NCBI GenBank assembly: GCA_031413415.1
Contig: JANOET010000309.1
Coordinates: 1-16,788, forward strand
Source: UBA668 sp031413415
Lineage (GTDB): Bacteria; Actinomycetota; Acidimicrobiia; Acidimicrobiales; Ilumatobacteraceae
Direction: 5' to 3'
Length of the DNA stretch: 16,788 bases
This document shows, piece after piece, positions 6,504-12,304 of the stretch. A program made the position numbers and the translations under genes. Every line of letters begins with the position of its first letter. Positions within the stretch are counted from its first letter, which is position 1. The notes beneath the pieces are model-generated. The model did no database searches. It saw only the letters and a program-made list of their open reading frames with translations, and was not told the DNA's origin.

Positions 6504-7388
6504 GTGGACGACGCTCCGGGGGCGGAACTGGCCGCTGCGGCACGCGGCACGGCGCACGCCGATCGGCTTCGCGAGTACTACGAGGACAGCTGGTTCGACT
6601 ATCGGTTCCTGTGGCTCGACCCCCGGACACGGGCCATGCACTTCGGCTACCACGACGAGCGGCGCCGATCGCACGCGGATGCGTTGCTCGTGTTGAACTC
6701 GGTGATGGCCACGCACGTCGGTCTCCGGCCGGGCGAACGCGTACTCGACGCCGGGTGCGGCGTAGGTGGCACGTCGTTCTGGCTCGCCGAGACCGCTGCG
6801 GTCGACGTCGTCGGCATCAACCTCGTCGCCGATCACATCGACCGGGCGCGCCGCTACACCATCGAGCGCGGGCTCGCCGACGGGCCGAACTTCGAGGTGG
6901 CCGACTATTGCGCCACGGGGTTCGACGACAAGTCGTTCGACGTGGTGTGGGCAACCGAGAGCGCATGCCACGCCCCCGACAAGCGGGCGTTCGCCGCCGA
7001 GGCTGCACGAGTGTTGCGCCCAGGGGGTCGGCTGGTGATGGCCGAGTACGTCCTGCACGCCGATGGGCCGGCGGATCCAGCCATTCGTGACTGGGAGGCC
7101 GGTTGGGAGATGACGCTTGCGACGGCCGATCACTGGTCCGAGGTGCTCGCCGAGGCAGGGCTGGTCGATGTGCGGGTCGAGGACATCACCACCCAGGTCC
7201 TGCCTTCGCTGCGGCGACTGCGCCGATTGTGTGCGCTGCTCGGCCCGGTCGCCGCAGCACTGCACCTCGTCGGCGCGCGCACCGCGGCGCAGCAGCGCAA
7301 CATCGCTGGCTCCAACGCCATGTGGAAGGCCACGCGCGACGGCTGCTGGTTCTACGCGATCATGTGCGCGACGAAGCCGGCGGACTGA
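6504..7388 (+). CDS. SAM-dependent methyltransferase (class I, small-molecule type)
   Basis: This is a 294-residue Rossmann-fold methyltransferase. Motif I is VLDAGCGVGGTSFWLAE (80-96), the acidic end of strand 2 is VVGINLVADHIDRA, motif II is EVADYCATGF (131-140), and motif III is VLRPGGRLVMAEYVL (170-184). The N-terminus (REYYEDSWFDYRFLWLD, then MHFGYHD) resembles the sterol, tocopherol and mycolic-type C-methyltransferase group, so a lipophilic or isoprenoid acceptor is plausible. The true substrate is not visible. The GTG at 6504 was chosen for its position just downstream of a -10 hexamer and because the much longer upstream frame is antisense to the cyclase gene. The oxygenase gene follows after 34 bases on the same strand, suggesting a two-gene unit. 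The protein is soluble apart from a hydrophobic stretch near 242-257. Confidence 0.85.
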   Translation: MDDAPGAELAAAARGTAHADRLREYYEDSWFDYRFLWLDPRTRAMHFGYHDERRRSHADALLVLNSVMATHVGLRPGERVLDAGCGVGGTSFWLAETAAVDVVGINLVADHIDRARRYTIERGLADGPNFEVADYCATGFDDKSFDVVWATESACHAPDKRAFAAEAARVLRPGGRLVMAEYVLHADGPADPAIRDWEAGWEMTLATADHWSEVLAEAGLVDVRVEDITTQVLPSLRRLRRLCALLGPVAAALHLVGARTAAQQRNIAGSNAMWKATRDGCWFYAIMCATKPAD

Positions 7389-7422
7389 CCCCGCCAGGGT
7401 CACGAGCGAGACGGAAGACGAC

Positions 7423-8661
7423 ATGGCCGACCGGGTGCCTTCGACACGATTCACCGACGAGTTCCTCGACGAACTCCGCACGATGGGCGACCCCGCAACC
7501 GACGAGTTGGTGGCCTCGTTCTTCCGCCGCGTCGGCATCGACGTCGACGGCGACGGGCTCGACGACCGCACGGGTCGGCCGGTCGATGCGGTGTTCCAGG
7601 CCATGCTCCGTTCGCCCGTCGGTAGCGAGGACCACGATCCGCCGATCGTCGAGTTCGTCGGCCGACCCACGCGCCTGCCCGAGTGGGCCGACCCCGCAAC
7701 GATGCGGGTGGGCCAGGAGTTGTTCTGGACGTACGCGCCCCAGTTCGGGCTGGGGCTGTGGATGGCGTCCATCCCCTCCGGCTACGCGGGCGCGCGCGAC
7801 GCGATCATCCTCGGCGAGAGCGTGAACTGCGTGTCGCACGCCAAGAGCCGCTTCCTCGAGACCGGCCAGTTCGTGCTCGACGTGATGCAGGAGCACGGTC
7901 TCGTCTCGACCGCCGACCCGACGATGGCCGGCGGCATCGGCCTGCGCGACATCCGCCACGTCCGACTCGTGCACTCGATGGCGCGCTACCTCATCAAGGA
8001 GCGCAACGACCTCACCTCCCCCGAGTTCACCTGGACCCCTGCGATGGGCGAGCCCGTGAACCAGATGGCGCTGCTCGCGACGATGTTCACGTTCTGCGTG
8101 GTCGGCGTCGAGTCGCTCGAGAAGTTCGGGGTGCGGTTGACCACCGACGAGCAGGAGGCCTACGTCCACCTGTGGAACGTCATCGGCCACCTGATGGGTA
8201 TTCGCGACGACGTCCTGCCCCTCGATCTGGCCACCTCGCAGTTCGTGTGGAACCGAATCAAGGAACGCGAATACGCGCCCAGCGCGCAGGGCCGTGATCT
8301 CACCCAGGCGGCCATTCTCGTGATGCAGGACCTGATGCCCACGCGCCTGTTCGACGGCTTCCCGGCCACCGGGATCCGCGCCCTCATCGGCAACGACACG
8401 GCGGACCTGTTGGCCGTGCCGCGCGCCAACTGGACTCGCTCGCTCCTGTGGCCCGGACGAGTGATGAACCGCGCCGCGGCCACCGTCAACCGCGACGTTC
8501 GAGCAGGCCGTCACGTGTCGCGTTGGATGGGCCGCGTCGTGTTCACCAAGTTCCTCCAGCTCGAAGGGGGTCGCCAGGGTTTGCGTCAGGCGTTCGAACT
8601 CGACGACGCACTGCGCCGACGACTCATCACCCGTCGTGCCGCGCGAGGCATTCAGCCCTGA
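7423..8661 (+). CDS. MpaB/latex-clearing-protein-like heme oxygenase family (DUF2236-like)
   Basis: This 412-residue protein is mostly alpha-helical. The recognisable family signature is DIRHVRLVHSMARY (176-189) plus the late block WNVIGHLMGIRDDVLPLD (251-268). Both match the catalytic domain of ER-bound MpaB-type and rubber (Lcp) oxygenases. Family knowledge: Lcp and MpaB bind b-type heme through His and cleave polyisoprenoid or prenyl chains with O2. Here the substrate is not known. There is no Sec signal or lipobox, so it is cytosolic or peripheral. The ATG at 7423 follows GGAAG and lies 34 bases after the methyltransferase stop. Pairing with a lipophilic-type methyltransferase suggests joint modification of an isoprenoid or quinone-like compound, which is inference only. 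Confidence is good for the family and low for the reaction. Confidence 0.8.
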   Translation: MADRVPSTRFTDEFLDELRTMGDPATDELVASFFRRVGIDVDGDGLDDRTGRPVDAVFQAMLRSPVGSEDHDPPIVEFVGRPTRLPEWADPATMRVGQELFWTYAPQFGLGLWMASIPSGYAGARDAIILGESVNCVSHAKSRFLETGQFVLDVMQEHGLVSTADPTMAGGIGLRDIRHVRLVHSMARYLIKERNDLTSPEFTWTPAMGEPVNQMALLATMFTFCVVGVESLEKFGVRLTTDEQEAYVHLWNVIGHLMGIRDDVLPLDLATSQFVWNRIKEREYAPSAQGRDLTQAAILVMQDLMPTRLFDGFPATGIRALIGNDTADLLAVPRANWTRSLLWPGRVMNRAAATVNRDVRAGRHVSRWMGRVVFTKFLQLEGGRQGLRQAFELDDALRRRLITRRAARGIQP

Positions 8662-8706
8662 TCGCGCCGCGAAGATCGGCCGTTTCCGCACCGGCGCGAG
8701 GCGTGC

Positions 8707-8712
8707 TAGAAA
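8707..8712 (+). promoter_or_regulatory. Weak candidate -10 element (TAGAAA) for the subtilase gene
   Basis: TAGAAA in the 140-base gap before the protease has a TTTCCG hexamer 18 bases upstream (8683-8688). It would give a leader of about 83 bases ending in a clear GAGGA ribosome binding site (8794-8798). It lacks the conserved final T, so the call is tentative. I see no terminator hairpin after the oxygenase stop. Confidence 0.22.
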
Positions 8713-8801
8713 CTGGCCACTGGAACAGATGTGCCACAGAAGTCGCTGTCCCGCACAACGATTTCAAGGCCCGGGGTGGCACTCGACGAGAAAGAGGAAC
8801 C

Positions 8802-10961
8802 ATGACCACACGCTGGCGCAGCGTGGGGATGGCAGCAGCATTGCTCGCAGCCGGACTCACCACGATCACGACGACCGCATCCGCGGCCACCAGTGACACA
8901 CCCGTCTCCACCGCACCGAAGGTCGACACATCGGCGGCACTCGTGCAACTGGTCGGCGACCCCGTGTCCACTGCGGCGAAGACCAAGCCCGCACAGGGCA
9001 AGAAGATCGACTGGGCGGGCACCAACGTGCGCTCCTACCGTGCCGAACTGTCGGCACAACGGAACCAGTTCAAGCAATGGCTGAAGACCGCGGCGCCCAA
9101 GGCCCGGGTCACCGGCGAGTTCGACATCTCGCTGAACGCCGTTGCGGTGCAGTTGAACGGCACGACGCTCGCCACCCTGCGCAGCTCGACGCTCGTCACC
9201 CGGGCCGAGTACGAGGGTGTGTACACGCCCACCGCGGTCGACGACCCCGATCTGTCCATCTTCCGCGCCGAGCAGGCCTGGAGCCTGGCGGGCGGCAGCG
9301 CTGCCGCAGGGCTCGGCATCAAGGTCGGCGTCATCGACACCGGCATCGACGCGTCGCACGCGTGCTTCGCGGACGCCGGCTACCCGACGCAGAAGCAGCT
9401 CGGCGACACGCGGTTCACGAACAACAAGGTCATCGTGGCCCGCGTGTTCAACAACAAGACCCCGTCGCGTGGGTACACGGCTGCGGCCATCGGCGATCAC
9501 GGCACCCACGTGGCCGGCACCATCGCCTGCAACTACCAGACGCCTGCGTCGATCAAGGGCGTCACCATCCCCGCCGGCATGTCCGGCGTGGCGCCCCGCG
9601 CCCTGCTCGGCAACTACAACGTGTTCCCTGGCGAGGTCGGCAACGCGCGCAGTGAGGACATCCTCAATGCGCTCGAGGCCGCAGTGGCCGACGGCATGGA
9701 CGTGCTGAACATGAGCCTCGGTGGCGGCGCGAGGGGCATCCAGGACCTGCTGACGATCGCAGTCGACAACATCGACCGTGGCGCCAACGTCGTGGTGGCC
9801 GTCGCCGCCGGCAACAGTGGCCCCGGCTACGGCACCGTCGAATCGCCCGGCAGCGCCGCTCGGGCCCTCACGGCCGGCGCCAGCACGGTGCCGCACTTCA
9901 TCGGTTCCACGCTCACCGTGGGCGGCGCGAACTACGCCGTCGCGGCCGGTGACCTGCCGACCCTGTCGAGCAATCTCACTGCGCCGATCGGCGTCGTCAC
10001 CGGCACCATCGGCGGCCTCGGCAACGCATGTGCTGCACTCCCTGGCGGCAGCCTCGCCGGCAAGATCGCGGTCGTCAGCCGTGGCACGTGCACGTTCACC
10101 ACGAAGGTGCGCAACGCGCAGAACGCAGGCGCTGTGGCAACCATCGTGGTCAACAACGTCGCCGGAGACCCGACGGCAATGGCCACGGACGGCACCACGC
10201 CGGCACCGACCATCGCTGCGTACATGGCGTCGCTCGCCGACCGGTCCACCCTCGCTGCGGCCAGCGGCTCCGCCACCCTCTTCGCGGCGCAGTCGTACCA
10301 GGTGACCTCGAACGTCGACATCATGGCCGGGTTCTCCAGCCAGGGTCCCACCGACGTCGACCGTCGCGTCAAGCCCGACGTGGTCGCCCCCGGCGTCAAC
10401 GTCCTCAGTGCCATTCCGAACGCGTACTGCCCCGGTGGTGAGCAGTGCTTCGCCTTCTTCTCCGGCACCTCGATGGCCACGCCGCACCTCGCCGGCTCCG
10501 CCGCCATCGTGAAGCAGCAGCACAGCGGCTGGTCGGCGGCGCAGATCCGCTCCGCCATCGTCAACACGGCCAAGACCGGCGTGTTGCGCGACTTCGCCGC
10601 CGGTGCACTCACCAGCGACCCGATGGTCGTCGGCGCCGGTCGTGAAGATCTGGTCAACGCCGTCAACGCATCGGTGCTGCTCGATCCGGTCAGCGTGTCG
10701 TTCGGCACCATTCCGTCCGGGTCGGGCCAGAGCCGCAGCGCCACCATCACGGTCACCAACACCACCGGTGGGCCGCTGACGATCAGCCTTGCGGGCAGCG
10801 CCAAGTTCAGCGCCACCCTCAACGCCGGTGCGACCACCACCATCACGGTCAGCGCCGCCGCCGCCAAGGGCGACGCCCCCGGGCACTACTCGGCCACCTT
10901 GAAGGTCAGCAGCGGCGGCACGGAAGTGGCCCACGCCGTGCTGTTCTACATCATCGGCTGA
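8802..10961 (+). CDS. Secreted subtilisin-like serine protease (S8) with PA insert
   Basis: This is a 719-residue preproprotease. A Sec signal peptide (1-28, ASA cleavage) is followed by an I9-type propeptide (about 45-142). The S8 catalytic domain has D179 (VIDTGID), H233 (GDHGTHVAG), oxyanion N338 (AAGNSGP) and nucleophile S557 (SGTSMATPH). A protease-associated domain (about 385-480) is inserted between His and Ser, as in plant-type and lactocepin-type subtilases. A C-terminal beta-sandwich (about 625-719) resembles Fn3/ASH-like domains. Six mature Cys residues lie as close pairs (188/243, 410/430, 543/549), suggesting disulfides. All catalytic residues are present, so it should be active outside the cell on proteins. 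No LPxTG or membrane anchor is seen. The ATG follows GAGGA; the frame upstream of it is not coding. The gene stands alone between two probable transcription units. Confidence 0.95.
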   Translation: MTTRWRSVGMAAALLAAGLTTITTTASAATSDTPVSTAPKVDTSAALVQLVGDPVSTAAKTKPAQGKKIDWAGTNVRSYRAELSAQRNQFKQWLKTAAPKARVTGEFDISLNAVAVQLNGTTLATLRSSTLVTRAEYEGVYTPTAVDDPDLSIFRAEQAWSLAGGSAAAGLGIKVGVIDTGIDASHACFADAGYPTQKQLGDTRFTNNKVIVARVFNNKTPSRGYTAAAIGDHGTHVAGTIACNYQTPASIKGVTIPAGMSGVAPRALLGNYNVFPGEVGNARSEDILNALEAAVADGMDVLNMSLGGGARGIQDLLTIAVDNIDRGANVVVAVAAGNSGPGYGTVESPGSAARALTAGASTVPHFIGSTLTVGGANYAVAAGDLPTLSSNLTAPIGVVTGTIGGLGNACAALPGGSLAGKIAVVSRGTCTFTTKVRNAQNAGAVATIVVNNVAGDPTAMATDGTTPAPTIAAYMASLADRSTLAAASGSATLFAAQSYQVTSNVDIMAGFSSQGPTDVDRRVKPDVVAPGVNVLSAIPNAYCPGGEQCFAFFSGTSMATPHLAGSAAIVKQQHSGWSAAQIRSAIVNTAKTGVLRDFAAGALTSDPMVVGAGREDLVNAVNASVLLDPVSVSFGTIPSGSGQSRSATITVTNTTGGPLTISLAGSAKFSATLNAGATTTITVSAAAAKGDAPGHYSATLKVSSGGTEVAHAVLFYIIG

Positions 10962-10979
10962 CCCGAACCTCGATGCCCG

Positions 10980-11020
10980 CCGGGGCGCACCACCTACTTG
11001 CCGTACGTGGTGCGCTCCGG
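10980..11020. terminator. 14-bp hairpin at the convergent end of the protease and orphan genes
   Basis: CCGGGGCGCACCAC (10980-10993) pairs with GTGGTGCGCTCCGG (11007-11020) around a 13-base loop. In the plus transcript all 14 positions pair, one as G-U; in the minus transcript that position is A-C. It starts 18 bases after the protease stop and includes the last codons of the minus-strand gene. No U tract follows. It most likely terminates the protease message. Confidence 0.58.
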
Positions 11021-11884
11021 CAACATCGAGTCGTACCGACGACCGGTGTGCGAGAGCCAGAACCGCTGCGCCTTCTTCAAGCGCAGCGTGAGAGGCAGCA
11101 GCTTCCGGTCGTCGTTGTACAGCTTCGTCACCGAGTCGCTGTCGATGCGCACGCCGAACCGTCGCGCCGCTTCGATCGTCGGGTCGACCCAGGGCTCGAG
11201 ACCTTCTTTCAACAAGTTGCCGGCCATGTCGCCCACGGCGCCCTCGGCGGTGGTGAAGCGGACGATCAGCCGCAGCAGCTCTTTCCTCAGCAACGGCCGC
11301 AGGACCGCCGGATACTCGCGAAGGAACCCGCTGGTGTCGAAGCACAGATCGTCGCCCGAGTCGTTCAGCACGAACGGCGACGAGAAGTCGAGTTGCTGCG
11401 CCTCGCTGCCGTCCCACAGCCAATTCGCGGCCTGCACGTCGAAGCCCACCCGACCGGGCTCGACCACCGCCTGAGCATGGCCGATGATCGTCGCGAGCAA
11501 CGGATGGTCTGCGTCGGGCTCGCAGGCGCGCAACACGTTGACACCCAATCGGGTCGCATCGGCAACCGGCTGGCGGTGGTAGACGACGACCGTGCCATCG
11601 GCACGCGTGGTGGTGTGCAGCGACGTCGCCAACATCGGCACTGCGGCTGCCCGCAACCGGTCGAACCATCGTTCACACACGTCGACGTACTGCGCCGCGG
11701 CTGCCGCGTCGCGAAACGGCGGGACGCGCTTCAACGCGTGCTCGGGTGAGTCGGCAGGCCAGCCGAGCACGATGCTGATCTCGCCGAACCCGAGCAGCCG
11801 TACACCGTCGCTGTTCCGCGCCACGATGGCCGCGGCGACCGTGCGTTCGACCGCATCGAGATCGGGGACCTGCACGTCGCTCAC
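10994..11884 (-). CDS. Uncharacterised protein with protein-kinase/APH-like residue pattern
   Basis: This 296-residue soluble protein has no recognised product name. Several features recall the kinase/aminoglycoside-phosphotransferase fold in the right order: a Gly-rich turn LGFGEIS (31-37), a lysine in ALKRVPPF (K52), a catalytic-loop-like GFDVQAANW with D149 and N154, then QLDFSSPF with D166 at the DFG position. The canonical His-x-Asp is reduced to Gly-Phe-Asp. The C-terminal third is helical and basic. It could be an atypical kinase or a nucleotide-binding pseudokinase; this is inference from motif order only. The GTG at 11884 was chosen because GTGA overlaps the stop of the upstream PPOX gene. 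An ATG nine codons earlier (11911) lies inside that gene and is less likely. The two genes are probably one operon. Confidence 0.75.
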   Translation of the reverse strand: MSDVQVPDLDAVERTVAAAIVARNSDGVRLLGFGEISIVLGWPADSPEHALKRVPPFRDAAAAAQYVDVCERWFDRLRAAAVPMLATSLHTTTRADGTVVVYHRQPVADATRLGVNVLRACEPDADHPLLATIIGHAQAVVEPGRVGFDVQAANWLWDGSEAQQLDFSSPFVLNDSGDDLCFDTSGFLREYPAVLRPLLRKELLRLIVRFTTAEGAVGDMAGNLLKEGLEPWVDPTIEAARRFGVRIDSDSVTKLYNDDRKLLPLTLRLKKAQRFWLSHTGRRYDSMLPERTTYGK

Positions 11885-12273
11885 GGCAGCAAGTGCATGC
11901 GAATCGCGCATTCCGGTTCGTCACCGGCACGCCGAACGAGCCCGCGGAAGAACGCACCGACCGCCATCACCTTCGTGAACAACCGGTGCTTGGCGTTGAT
12001 CGCGTCGCGTACTGGCCGGGCGTCGTCGCCGATCAGGACCTCGGCCGTCGCGCTCACGACATCGGTGCTGGCCTTCACGTTGCCGCGCATGTCGCACGGC
12101 TGAAGGGTGACCTCGGGGTTGTTGCGGATGCGCTTCACCTTGCCCGATCCGGCCTCGGTGGTGAACCCGCACGAGCCGTCGGGCAGCACCGCGATCCAAA
12201 CTGCCGTGCCCACCCCTTCACCGGACTTGCGGAAGGTCGTGAGCAGGACGTACGTCTCGTCGGTGATCGCCAT
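11881..12273 (-). CDS. PPOX-class F420-dependent oxidoreductase-like split-barrel protein
   Basis: This is a 130-residue single-domain protein of the pyridoxamine-phosphate-oxidase-like split-barrel fold. Matching blocks are YVLLTTFRKSGEGVGTAVWIA (8-28), GFTTEAGSGKVKRIRNNPEVTLQPCDMRG (36-64) and a final FRGLVRRAGDEPECAIRMHL. Family knowledge: small proteins of this type in actinobacteria bind F420 or flavin and reduce or shuttle small molecules. The sequence does not show which cofactor is used; the TTFRKSGEGV start and KVKRIRNNP block favour the F420 group. The ATG at 12273 lies 6 bases after a TAGCGT hexamer on the minus strand and has no ribosome binding site, so it is probably leaderless. 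Its stop overlaps the orphan gene start. It is divergent from the ATPase, with only 31 bases between start codons. Confidence 0.82.
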   Translation of the reverse strand: MAITDETYVLLTTFRKSGEGVGTAVWIAVLPDGSCGFTTEAGSGKVKRIRNNPEVTLQPCDMRGNVKASTDVVSATAEVLIGDDARPVRDAINAKHRLFTKVMAVGAFFRGLVRRAGDEPECAIRMHLLP

Positions 12274-12279
12274 GCCCCA

Positions 12280-12285
12280 ACGCTA
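12280..12285 (-). promoter_or_regulatory. Candidate -10 element (TAGCGT) of the PPOX operon
   Basis: Minus-strand bases 12285-12280 read TAGCGT, ending 6 bases before the ATG at 12273. The same hexamer occurs on the plus strand at 12292-12297, six bases away. The pair forms an inverted repeat, ACGCTA-N6-TAGCGT. Confidence 0.48.
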
Positions 12286-12291
12286 ACCGGG

Positions 12292-12297
12292 TAGCGT
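12292..12297 (+). promoter_or_regulatory. Candidate -10 element (TAGCGT) of the ATPase/GPx operon
   Basis: TAGCGT fits TANNNT and ends 7 bases before the ATG at 12305, with no ribosome binding site, implying leaderless transcription. The polymerase footprint would cover the opposing PPOX start codon, so the two promoters should exclude each other. Confidence 0.5.
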
Positions 12298-12304
12298 CGG
12301 ACGG

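Noticed and set aside
6444..7772. Upstream extension of the cyclase frame on the minus strand
   Set aside because: It runs opposite the methyltransferase and oxygenase genes and shows no domain. The cyclase domain begins right after the ATG at 6443.
8448..8801. In-frame upstream extension of the protease to an earlier start
   Set aside because: A good signal peptide and a GAGGA site fix the start at 8802, and the extension overlaps the end of the oxygenase gene.
8706..11669. A 987-residue minus-strand open frame opposite the protease
   Set aside because: Its composition (Arg, Gly, Asp and His rich) is typical of antisense frames in high-GC genes, while the plus strand has a complete S8 protease.
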